A stretch of 49,311 bases of DNA, from NCBI GenBank assembly GCA_022539475.1, contig VCMS01000366.1:1-49311 (forward strand). The letters are read 5' to 3'. The DNA comes from Gracilaria domingensis. Taxonomy: Eukaryota > Rhodophyta > Florideophyceae > Gracilariales > Gracilariaceae. Both the position numbers and the translations under genes were made by a program. Positions within the stretch are counted from its first letter, which is position 1. Every line of letters begins with the position of its first letter. The notes under the pieces were generated by a model. The model ran no database searches. It saw nothing but the letters and a program-made list of their open reading frames with translations, and had not been told where the DNA came from. Shown here in pieces: positions 9,366-18,603 of this stretch.

Positions 9366-11672
9366 CTCACTGAGCGATACGTGTACATCCAGTGACTGTA
9401 ATTGATGTAAGCTCCATTATCACGCGGCTGAGGTTCTCATAATATGTCAATATTATTGACCAGCAATATCAGACAGATATCAGTTCACAGGCAAGACTTG
9501 TAAATTTGGTCCACCAAATTTCCAGATACCAAGGGTATCATACTGGTAGAGGCGTATTAACCATCCCACGCACTGTCAGGAAAAGCATTAATCGTGTAAT
9601 ATTTGTCAAATTAGAGCATTTGAAACACAGAGCCGTAGAAATGAGCAATGGTACCATCGAAATAATTGAGAAAGGGTCGGGATTGGTTGATTTCACCAGT
9701 GTAAAGTTTGAGGAGCACATGAAAGTTGAGCGTGATTTGGTGGGTTGTTGCAATGTAGCGCGCAGCGGTAGGGAGGCGAGCGGAGCAACAGAGTAAATTG
9801 CACTGCTTGACCGCCGGCGGTCGTGCAAGTCACCGCGACGGGTATGAACAAGGTCATTCTGGCACTGAAGAGCCAGAACAGCTAAAACGTGTTCCACGAC
9901 TCCACGTTTGCCTCGTTCACAGCTCCCTTCCGAGCGGAATCGGAGGCGGCGCCACGGCCACCGATCCGGAGTCCGGACAGAGCGCACGTCCGCGCCGCTA
10001 CGAATAATACTCGTAGCGCCGCAGCAATGCCACGACACTGACCATCTTCACCCCTCTCATGCCTTCGACGCACCGCTGGCGCCATCCCGACCACCGCTCC
10101 GGCATGCGCCGCGCCTAGCCGCCGGCCCACCGCATAACCTCCAGGTATCCCGTCGGGTACGAGCGACCGTCGGCAACCTCTCTGCGCGTCACAGACCACC
10201 CCCATGCCACTGAGACGCCGATGCCGCCGTGCGAGCGCGGCACCGCCGTGTGAGCGCATGACGTACCCGCACCCAGCGCATCTTCGTCCACCGCCTTTGT
10301 CAGGTCGCCTTGTTTGATGTGTTGCTGTGTTCCGCGGTGCTGTTTTCGTCAGCGACTACGGTCGAGATTCCTGCACATGTGTGGTTCGCGCAGCTTTGGG
10401 GCTTGCGTCCGCGCTATTCGATTCGATCCGATCGATGTGTTTGGGGCGTTATGTGTGGATACGGCTTGATGTGCAGCGTTTGCGAACGGACGCGCAGCAC
10501 GGCGTGGTCGTTGCTGGTCGTGCTCGATGCAACCTTTCTCATGTGTGTTTCTTTCACGTCGCGAACAGAGTTTTCGTGACGCTGGACTAGTCTTATCTGA
10601 ACAATGTTGTCTTCTTCTACGCGTCGATCGTTATCACTTGCATGCGAGACTGGTCCGCACTGGATGAAACCGTGAGGCACTTGAACGCATTTCTCCAAGG
10701 AGATTGGCACTCATGCCAGCACTTTGTTACCCAGCAAGACCGTGCAGCACTTTCGGAGTTTACCCGGCTTTGTGAACGTTCAAAGTCCATCAAATCTTCT
10801 CCGTGTGATCGCCCGCGGTACTGCTCCATACACGTCAAGGCAAAGGAGGATCGATCAATTTTGTGTTATCAACGCCTTCGACTGTGTCGGTGCCGGAAGT
10901 TTCTACCGGTGCTATGCGCGGCAGGGCCATTGATGTGGGTGGTACGCTTCACAACTTCTTTGCACCGCTTGGCGCTGCCGCTCAATCTGAAGATGCTCCG
11001 AAACGTCATTGGCATCCTCATCGCGTGGGCAGCGCCGTTGTTCCTCTTGATCGCGCTGTTCTTCAGAAGAGAGGTGTGGGACACACGTGCTGCGCTAGGT
11101 GTTCGGCATAGAGTCAGTCGGGTGGGCGTGCTATTCAGTGGGGCGTTTGTACGATGTGAGCTGCACAGGCGGTGTCTGACAGCCTCACGCTGGACCTTGC
11201 TGCGGCTATTTTGGAGCGCCCTTCCAGTACCACTGAGACTAGTAAGACGGGGGTCGGCGCTTTGGGCTGAGCTAGAGGGATGGCGACGGGAGACAGCAGA
11301 TGGATAAACTTTTTGGCGGCGAGGCTGCGAACCTTGCGGAGAGAGTACGACCTGCGTATCCCGAAAAGTTTGGAGCAGAAGAGAACGAAGAGTTGCTTAC
11401 GGCGAAAAAAGTATGTGTATTTGGTTGTTTACGAGGGTAGGAGACGTCCTCTAAGATATTCGCGAACAACGAGAGTCGAACGTTGGGGAAGGGCGCGCTC
11501 CCTCTCGTGATAATATCATCACAACTGGTATCTCAAGTTGTCGCGGAGTGGATGAGCACGTCTTGCGTAGTAGCCTCCAGCTGTACAAGTGGAAGTCCTG
11601 TACCCGTCATCTGCGTGGCACAATTTCTCCGTTACATTTTTTTTCTTGTAATTGCGAGCACTGCACGCACGT
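9366..11672. other. No convincing gene
   Basis: This stretch contains a GC-rich block (about 9780-10280) and mixed sequence beyond it. Open frames are short or use non-ATG starts and show no recognisable motif, except the weak ORF at 10642-11307 listed separately. It may hold degenerate genes or untranslated regions. Confidence 0.5.
10642..11307 (+). CDS. Doubtful 221-aa ORF with one hydrophobic segment
   Basis: The frame starts with ATG and contains one strongly hydrophobic stretch near residues 115-140 (IGILIAWAAPLFLLIALFF), enough for a membrane span. The rest is Arg/Leu/Cys-rich with no motif I know. The opposite strand and other frames are also partly open here, which lowers the value of the open frame. 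It is listed only because it is the longest ATG-initiated frame in a 2.3-kb gap. Confidence 0.15.
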   Translation: MRDWSALDETVRHLNAFLQGDWHSCQHFVTQQDRAALSEFTRLCERSKSIKSSPCDRPRYCSIHVKAKEDRSILCYQRLRLCRCRKFLPVLCAAGPLMWVVRFTTSLHRLALPLNLKMLRNVIGILIAWAAPLFLLIALFFRREVWDTRAALGVRHRVSRVGVLFSGAFVRCELHRRCLTASRWTLLRLFWSALPVPLRLVRRGSALWAELEGWRRETADG

Positions 11673-11694
11673 ACATGTATGTACACATACATGT
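11673..11694. repeat. Perfect 10-bp inverted repeat 3' of the membrane-protein gene
   Basis: Arms ACATGTATGT and ACATACATGT are separated by two bases. The palindrome lies 56-77 bases beyond the stop codon of the minus-strand gene, so it would be in that gene's 3' untranslated region or terminator. Confidence 0.6.
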
Positions 11695-11749
11695 TTATCG
11701 AACAATACTTGTTTTACTGCGAGACAACTTAGAAACGCAGGTATGGATA

Positions 11750-12760
11750 TCATGCTATTTTGGGGCCAAACTGGGGGGGTAGCATAACGAATTCAGCGTC
11801 TTGCTGCCGAGCAACACAAAGCAAGAAACAGTATCTGCGTCTCAAGTGTTCTAGAAGACCCAAGAGGAGAACAGTCGCTATCGATTCCCAAAACACTCGT
11901 GCGAAGTACCAGTACACTACTCTTACCATGTTCATAAAGATAAGATTTCCATAATGGAATGATAATGACAATGCGCTGCAGTATGCGAGTGCAACCCACA
12001 CCCTTCCCTTCATGTTAAGTACGTCGCGTTCCGCGACAGCCATGCAGAAAGCCAGTTGGCAAGCGATGATCAAAGCGGAATATCTGAGCATCTTCGTTAC
12101 AACCGGAGTGGTTTGTTGGACAATGGAAAGAATGGTATCACTGCCATTGCTGCTATCCAAGTTGTACATGTCACGAGCCCACATCAGAAAGATATTACTG
12201 GTTTGCATTCCAACCGCACCAGCCACCCCGTATGCAACAATATCTTTCACCAGCATCTCGCGAGTGACCTCTTCATCACGGCAGCGTCTCAAAGTTATGT
12301 TATAGTAACCCAATGTCAGAACCCAAGGCGTGATCAAAGTTGTAAGCATTCGCGGTAAAATGATGATCGCTATGGATAGTGTTCCCCAGCCCCTCCCGTC
12401 TTCGGGATGATTCGTAAAAAAGTTTTCTATCGCGCTCTGGACAAACTTCGGGAGCTCAGAAAACTCACCGTCTTTCGGAAAAGTCATACCAGCGATGAAC
12501 TTCAGGACCAGAAACACTATTCCTAAAGTGACGCCATGTTCGATCATATTCTCCAACATAACGCCTGCGGTCATGCCAACGAACAGCCGTATTCGCAGCA
12601 GGCGTAGAATTTTTGGTCTTCCGGTTAGATGGCCAGTGACTGCTCGATACATAGCAATGGCGATGAGAAAAGCCAAACTGTTGGTCAATGCCGACGCCAC
12701 CGGGAGAAACCAGAGCGAAGCCATGGTATAGAAGGCTAAAGTCAACAGTGGCAGGTCCAT
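11750..12760 (-). CDS. Multipass membrane protein, unknown function (336 aa)
   Basis: The frame starts with ATG at 12760 and is uninterrupted. Hydrophobic segments long enough to cross a membrane occur at about residues 3-38 (probably two), 57-92 (one or two), 124-150, 172-192, 220-240 and 250-290, giving roughly seven or eight spans. Between the second and third groups is a hydrophilic loop with acidic and aromatic residues. An Arg/Glu-rich loop near residues 152-170 is probably cytosolic. I do not recognise the family, and no transporter or receptor signature stands out. No intron is needed. Neighbours give no functional hint. Confidence 0.6.
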   Translation of the reverse strand: MDLPLLTLAFYTMASLWFLPVASALTNSLAFLIAIAMYRAVTGHLTGRPKILRLLRIRLFVGMTAGVMLENMIEHGVTLGIVFLVLKFIAGMTFPKDGEFSELPKFVQSAIENFFTNHPEDGRGWGTLSIAIIILPRMLTTLITPWVLTLGYYNITLRRCRDEEVTREMLVKDIVAYGVAGAVGMQTSNIFLMWARDMYNLDSSNGSDTILSIVQQTTPVVTKMLRYSALIIACQLAFCMAVAERDVLNMKGRVWVALAYCSALSLSFHYGNLIFMNMVRVVYWYFARVFWESIATVLLLGLLEHLRRRYCFLLCVARQQDAEFVMLPPQFGPKIA

Positions 12761-15159
12761 AACTAATGAATGCCTCCGCGGGTGTTCTTAAAGGAGATAG
12801 GCGGAGAAGGATGAATGATGGTGCAGGTCATGAAGTTTTTATCGAGCTGTTGTTAGTGTTTTCCGAGAGGAAGGGGACTAGGTTGCGATTTGGTTTGCTC
12901 TTTGAGGCCTTTCTTTGGCAACTCACTGGGTTGTTCAGGTGCTGACAGCGCCATCAATGGTAACCCAATCGGTCTACATCCTGAACTTGAAGTAGATGTT
13001 TCCTGTTTTGGAAATGCAGTGTGTGGTATATCTGCTCATATCAATGGATTCTCCCGGAACAAGGAATGGATTATGCGGAAGAGGAAGTAGATTCATTGGT
13101 AAATTTGGGACTCTGAATCCAGTCTGGACCTTTTGTGGTGCTCTTCTGTACTTACAGCTGTGATCCGAGCGGCAGCGGGCAGTTGAAGTCGACCAGCATC
13201 GATCAGTCACAACCTTCATGGACTACTACGAAGGCGTTTTAAAGATCAGTCTTTTTTCTCACCCACTCACTCCATTGCTTTCTTTTCGCGGACAATGAAG
13301 CATCTTTTAGGTGCTCGTGCTGCTCGATGACTTTAAAATCAAGCTAGTGCTTTTCACTGCTTGCTGGGACACTTGCTCTACACCAAAACAGTGAAGATCG
13401 CTCATAGAGTTGTACCCAAGCGATACAAGAAGTGGATTTATTGGAAAATTGGGTGCTGCGGCTTTGATCTTTGCTGGGCAGTTTTGCCACCAAGCGGTAC
13501 AAAAGCTTCGGTCGCTCTGCAGCAGCTTGGCGGCAAACAGTCTCACGGTCGTCCGGATCGATCTGTCGCGCACCCCGGTGAGTTCCGTCTTCAAATTTGT
13601 TTACAACTAAACAGTAAAGATCGCTTTAGAGCTGAATCAATATGACTCAATAAGTGATTAGTTCAAAGTCGGACAAGAATGACATAAGGCCCCAGATTCG
13701 GAGGAGGGAATCTAGAGAACAGAAGGCACCTCCTGTAAAGCATAAAGTGCGGGTCTGTCGATGGCTACGCAGTGTAGACACTGCATGACTGGCAGAATTC
13801 AACACGGATTCAGATCAGCTCCCTAGGTGGAACTGCGTAGGTGGATGTTAAGTCGCATGCACGCCGAAGCGTGCAACTGCAACCCACACGGAAAACAATG
13901 CTCTACGTTCGCCTGATTCAGGCACAGCAAATGCCCGGATATAGCAGCAGCGTGCTAGTGTCCAGAGGCATGCTCGTGAGAAACTCCTGAGTTCTTTTAT
14001 GCCTGCTCTTCGCGCCAATCGCGACTAAGAGCAACTACACTCGGCCGCAATGATCTTCAGTTTTCGTCCTAGTTGCGAATCTGTCACCTTTGCATGGAGA
14101 AAATTGAGGCTGGGTCGCGAATAGACAAGCCACGCAGAATCTGACTCATTTAAGGAGAGAGGGAACTACCGTGTACTTCTATCTAGTTCTAGTTTGTGTT
14201 AGGAATTAGTGGACAATCATGTGTAGATCGGCAATCATATGGATGACGTCCTTCTTTCCAGAAACAAGAAAGCGCTACGGAGCTCAATAACATCGTCCGC
14301 TCAGGGCAGAAAATGTGCCGAAGCAGACAAAATGACCACACGCAAGCGCTACTTGGCGTGTGTTGCGTTTGCAACACACCCCGTTACTGCCGATTGCTTT
14401 CTCCAAAGACGCATCTCTCCTAGAGACCGTCTCGAATATTTCGATTAAGGGAAATGGACGATGGGGTGGTGTCGACGACGGGGTATGTGTCCAGGCGCAT
14501 TGCGGGCGCGGCTTCGCTCAGCGGGGGGCCAACGGCACGCTGACGACCTCAATTCGGGCGCGGATTCGCGATGCCCGATGAGATGTTGAGATGCCTCCAC
14601 CGTGGTCGGCAGCGTTGCGAGTCATGTGGTGGCAACAAGTAACCCCTACACCGGAGCCACGTGTCACGCACTCACACCTGGCACGTCGACGCTCTCGAAG
14701 CAACCGTCTGGGGGTGACCAATTGCCATGGAACTCCCCTGCGCTGGATAGCCTTATGATACCGTTGGTTCGAGGGCTACCGAAGGGACACGCCGGCGAAC
14801 GCTGGATCTCCGTCGTGCTGCAAAAGCTGACGCGTTTCGGCGCACCCACTTGGCGACGCCGCACTGCGCCCCCTCATTGACGCCCGCTGCAACGACTGCG
14901 ACTCTTGCTCTGCCGTCCTCTTCCGCCGTACAGCGCCACCACCAGCTCTGCATCGCCTTCTCGGCCCTTAGAGATCATCATTTGCGCCGAGCGCCCGTCT
15001 CAACACACGCTACCAATCTAGATTGACGAAGACGCTCTGATCAGAGCGCGAGCACCGTCGTTTTTTATTCATCAACATCAATGTCAGGAAAGCGATCCCG
15101 TTGGCACTGAAGATCAAGGCTGCGTGGGGAAAGCTCTCTCGGAGAACCATGGATGAAAC
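12761..15159. other. 2.4 kb without a recognisable gene
   Basis: Frames on both strands are short (under about 100 codons) and without motifs. The part around 14460-15000 is GC-rich. A short motif is loosely repeated (about 13385-13412 and 13609-13636, both around GATCGCT). No LTR, transposase or RNA gene could be identified. Confidence 0.5.
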
Positions 15160-16686
15160 CTATTGGCGCAGGCATCTCATACAAAATTCTGGCACCCTTC
15201 CTGCGTATAGATCACTCACATGTTTGAATGCCGCCGCGCCCACTCCAGTCGTCAGCCGACTTCCAGCTGGCACGGAAGGCTCGAAGTGAACCCCCGAAGT
15301 AAGTCTTGAGAATCCGCAGCTATCGCTCGCCGCTTTGACACTCTCGAACGACAGAGTTATATTGCGCGTGATCGGGCTCAAGAGCACCCCTTGCGGTAGA
15401 TTCAGCTCGAACATGGGAATAGATCCAAGCTCATTGATGTCAGAAGAGCTCAACGCCACCTGAAGGTGCTCCAGCGAAGCGGTGCAAATCGCTGCTGACC
15501 CAGACGGATATTCCGAATGCGGTTGCGTTCTAAGAACCGGTTCCCACTCCTCAGCTGACACAAGACCAACGCCATTTCCGACCCCCCTGAAAGCTGTCAC
15601 TTTCCTTCCCTTCAGAAGTCTTCGAATCAAAGTCTGTGGGCGAACATAGTCATGGCGTCTTTTCTCTTTCCAGGCGAGGAGAACTGCGTCGTGCTGAGCC
15701 ATCATCTCTCCAAGGAACAACCTGGAAAGTGCTACAGGGGTTAAATTCAATTGCCTTCCATAGAAAGGAATGAAGGAACCCAAGGACAAGAACTTGTTTT
15801 CCCACCAATACGCCAGTGCAAGTTGTTCCTCTGTAACAGATCTCGACAAAGAAAACAGATCCGCGATGAACTTGTTCACTCTTCGGAGATCCCTTCTGCC
15901 GATCTTTCTCTTCCGATTGGGGGTGTCGTAAACGGGTGGAACTCTGCGGGATTCGAACTCTCGCTCTCCGATCACGAGCGGTTTTCCGAGTGTTCCGAGG
16001 TGAGGCGCAACGTGCACCTGTGTGGCAAACCTGCCACGGAAGTCAGACTGCTGAGTCAGTGGTTGCCATCGAAGTGGTTTGAATAGCTTTCTAGGTGACA
16101 AGTTTGCCGGGTTTTGCGGCTGATAACCAGTGGGATCTTCGAATGGTGCGAGGTAATCATTCCTTGACAGCTCTCCTAAAGAGTTCCAACCATCTTTGGT
16201 AAAGTATTCCACCAGGTCCTTCGATACGACGTTTGCCCAGCCCACTTCAGTATCAGTGTCGGTCGAATTGTCGAATGGGTTAATGTCAAAGCGCTGGAGA
16301 AAGGCAGCATATGGGGGAATCTCCTGAGGGAACTCTGGCTCGATCAAACGGAAAAAGATTTGACGTTCGATGATAGCTAGAGAAAGCGGTGATGAGCAGA
16401 AGCGAGAAGGTATGGTGTGGCGAACACCCAGGAACGATAACGCGACGGGATGACAAGCCGATGTATATTCATGAATGGCGACCACGAATAACAATGCGTA
16501 TCGAACAGCGATCGGTGTTTCCATGCGCAAGATTTCATTCGGAAATAGGACAGTGACAAGCTCATTGAGGAATGACAAGGGAATGGTGAGCTCCTCAGCA
16601 ATCTGTTCCGGTGGTAGATTGCTCTGCGATCTGGCCGCGGACAGAAATACAAGGAATACGAAGAATGAGATGAAAAGGTGCTTCAT
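15160..16686 (-). CDS. Secreted vanadium-haloperoxidase-like protein (PAP2 superfamily), 508 aa
   Basis: Family members bind vanadate and use H2O2 to oxidise halides; they share the fold of acid phosphatases. The start ATG (16686) gives a clear signal peptide (residues 1-20, Phe/Leu/Val-rich, then SARSQS-like). Three vanadate-site motifs can be placed: a Lys seven residues before an Arg (KRRHDYVR, residues ~341-348), the P-S-G loop (EYPSGSA, ~391-397), and an Arg six residues before a His (RLTSGVH, ~460-466), the His being the expected vanadate ligand. The residue after PSG, a catalytic His in characterised haloperoxidases, is Ser here. Halogenation is therefore uncertain; phosphatase-like or altered chemistry is possible. 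Length is near the family norm. A secreted flavoprotein oxidase starts 1.9 kb away on the other strand. Confidence 0.75.
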   Translation of the reverse strand: MKHLFISFFVFLVFLSAARSQSNLPPEQIAEELTIPLSFLNELVTVLFPNEILRMETPIAVRYALLFVVAIHEYTSACHPVALSFLGVRHTIPSRFCSSPLSLAIIERQIFFRLIEPEFPQEIPPYAAFLQRFDINPFDNSTDTDTEVGWANVVSKDLVEYFTKDGWNSLGELSRNDYLAPFEDPTGYQPQNPANLSPRKLFKPLRWQPLTQQSDFRGRFATQVHVAPHLGTLGKPLVIGEREFESRRVPPVYDTPNRKRKIGRRDLRRVNKFIADLFSLSRSVTEEQLALAYWWENKFLSLGSFIPFYGRQLNLTPVALSRLFLGEMMAQHDAVLLAWKEKRRHDYVRPQTLIRRLLKGRKVTAFRGVGNGVGLVSAEEWEPVLRTQPHSEYPSGSAAICTASLEHLQVALSSSDINELGSIPMFELNLPQGVLLSPITRNITLSFESVKAASDSCGFSRLTSGVHFEPSVPAGSRLTTGVGAAAFKHVSDLYAGRVPEFCMRCLRQ

Positions 16687-17916
16687 CTTTGCGTAGTTTG
16701 ACCGTGGCGAACGAGTCGACTTTGCGGTGCGGATTCGAATCAGTGCAGCAGAGATCTAAGTTGGCACGAGTCGTGATTTCCGGGAGCGCATCGGAATAGA
16801 TGAGATTATCATTGCGTACCAACTGTCCTGTGATGCATGGAAGGGATTACTGGACATGGTTTCACTCCGGAGGATCAGTTCGCAACACATCCATGAGAGC
16901 GAATCAAAAGCGTTGGTTTCCAGTGAGATTCGCGTTCTGCAGGGTTGATGACGCGTTGAGGTCTCTACGGGCCACATCAATCGCGCATCACGTAAGGAAT
17001 ATGGGAAACAGATTGGATAAGCAGAACAACGGTGGCTTGATATGTCATATCTGAGCTGCTTCACACCAATTGGAGCGAAGCAATCGATCACACCTTACCT
17101 TACTCCCAAGGGTTTCGTGCAAGATGGAAACCACAAGTGGCATGGCGCGGACAAGCTTGGAAGAACATAATGGCATTTTCGGAAGGCAAAACGCTTGTCA
17201 CAAGCGTTGACCTCCGTGGCTGGCGATTGAAATCGCCACCGGCTTGATCAGCACAGCGGCCAACGCGGTGATCGCATGAGTAGCGGATCGCTGAAAACAC
17301 GGGAGTAAAGCAATTGGTTCGTTCGTTCACCTGCGTAAACGGCACCGAGGGAACCAATCCACCTCAGCGGTATGACATCCTCCCGTTGGTTGAATCCCTC
17401 CGCAAGTCTCGTGACAAACGAGACCGCCATGCAGGAAGATCCTATACGGTGGCCTCCGGCAGGCCAGCCACGGTCGTCGCGGCCAAATGCGTTCACTGGC
17501 GTTCACTGTTGGAGAAGCTGTTGCTCGAGGAGAAAGCTCTTTTTGTCGGCTTCGCACGCGGCGCGAAGCCGTGGCTTGAGCATCACGCGCTGGCGACTGT
17601 CGTCGATCTTGTTTCATGTTCTCGTGGCGAGCGGTTTGCGACGCGTGCAGTGCGGGCAGCGGGTGCGGTGCGCGGGTGTAGGGCGTGGATTCGGTTTGCG
17701 GTGGGCACCATCGGGGCCGACGATACCACAGGCTGATGGGGGCTGATGAGTCGCTGCGCGACAGCGTCGTCTCGAAGGAAGACGGGCGCATGAACGCTTC
17801 ATTACACCACGTGTGCGTGTATGACAATTGTAAAGCACATACACTTGTCAAAATATCGTATCCAAACACATCTCCGTCTGCGGGTGTAATGTCGCACTTC
17901 TGTTTCATGGATTTTG
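16687..17916. other. Intergenic, no gene recognised
   Basis: This is the start of the gap between the haloperoxidase-like gene and the oxidase. Frames on both strands around 17310-17760 overlap each other in GC-rich DNA and encode nothing I recognise. No TATA box is evident upstream of the haloperoxidase start. Confidence 0.5.
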
Positions 17917-17998
17917 ATTGGCAGCTTTACACGCCATGTTTACCAGGTTTTGTCGTTTGAAGGAAAAACTGGTAAACCTGCCGTTTAAAGCTGCCAAT
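17917..17998. repeat. 82-bp imperfect inverted repeat (hairpin)
   Basis: Arms of about 35 bp begin ATTGGCAGCTTTA on the left and end with its complement on the right, with a few mismatches and a short loop. It could be a miniature inverted-repeat element or a transcribed structure. No target-site duplication was identified. Confidence 0.65.
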
Positions 17999-18274
17999 AA
18001 CATCGAGTACATCGCATCGCGATACCACATTCCTGAACACGTGGCAATCTTCCGTATTCAATGGCCTCTGGTGGTGTAGACCGGTCGTCTCCACCACCAA
18101 GCCGCAGCCGCAAGCAGCTTGGCCCTCATCTCACACTCTCGAATGGCACGCGATTGCAAGGTGCAAAAAGTGCTCTGCGTCATGGGCGCCCTTTGCCAGG
18201 CACAGTCGGCCCTTCGTCGAGGGGCGTTCCCTTGCACGTTTGAAAGAGAACCGGTTTGAGAAGAAGAACTGATA

Positions 18275-18325
18275 AATATCTTCTCTTTAACAGGTAGTGC
18301 TCCTACTTGCTAAAGAGAAGATATT
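18275..18325. repeat. Inverted repeat with 15-bp perfect outer arms
   Basis: AATATCTTCTCTTTA at 18275-18289 is the exact complement of 18311-18325. The inner part (CAGGTAG against CTACTTG) extends the stem with one mismatch. It lies about 280 bp upstream of the oxidase start. Confidence 0.65.
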
Positions 18326-18390
18326 ATTGTTCTGACAAGGAAAGTTTCGTGGTCTCAAGTCCAGAGCCAGACACTTACCGATACATACCG

Positions 18391-18408
18391 ATATCTACGT
18401 GTAGATAT
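18391..18408. repeat. Perfect 8-bp inverted repeat upstream of the oxidase
   Basis: ATATCTAC and GTAGATAT are separated by GT. This palindrome could be a dimeric protein-binding site about 200 bp before the oxidase start codon; this is inference from symmetry alone. Confidence 0.45.
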
Positions 18409-18534
18409 TGTCTACCCTGGTATACGATTGTGTTATTGGCCGAAGGCGGCGCTCAATGAAGACAACGGCAAAACTTCAGCATTTGAGCTCCAAATTTCGA
18501 GTCGCTGAGCTCGGCTGGCGGCCAGCCGCTGGCT

Positions 18535-18544
18535 CGTATAAGAA
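18535..18544 (+). promoter_or_regulatory. TATA-like box of the oxidase gene
   Basis: CGTATAAGAA lies about 60-70 bp upstream of the start ATG at 18604, a suitable distance for a core promoter. The same core (GTATAAG, compare GTATATAAG) appears in the LTR promoter of element A. Confidence 0.4.
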
Positions 18545-18603
18545 CATCTAAAAATCCGAGACCGTTGCAAACCTGCTCCCGAGCTAACCCCGAAGCTTCA
18601 CCA

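Noticed and set aside
9506..9796. 96-codon frame just after element B
   Set aside because: It starts at TTG, has no motif, and lies at the edge of an LTR region.
16715..16760. tRNA-like GGATTCGAATC sequence upstream of the haloperoxidase gene
   Set aside because: Only the T-arm-like stretch is present. No acceptor, D or anticodon stems could be folded around it.
17314..17908. Overlapping long frames on both strands
   Set aside because: The frames on opposite strands are equally long in GC-rich DNA, and none shows a domain, signal peptide or plausible composition.
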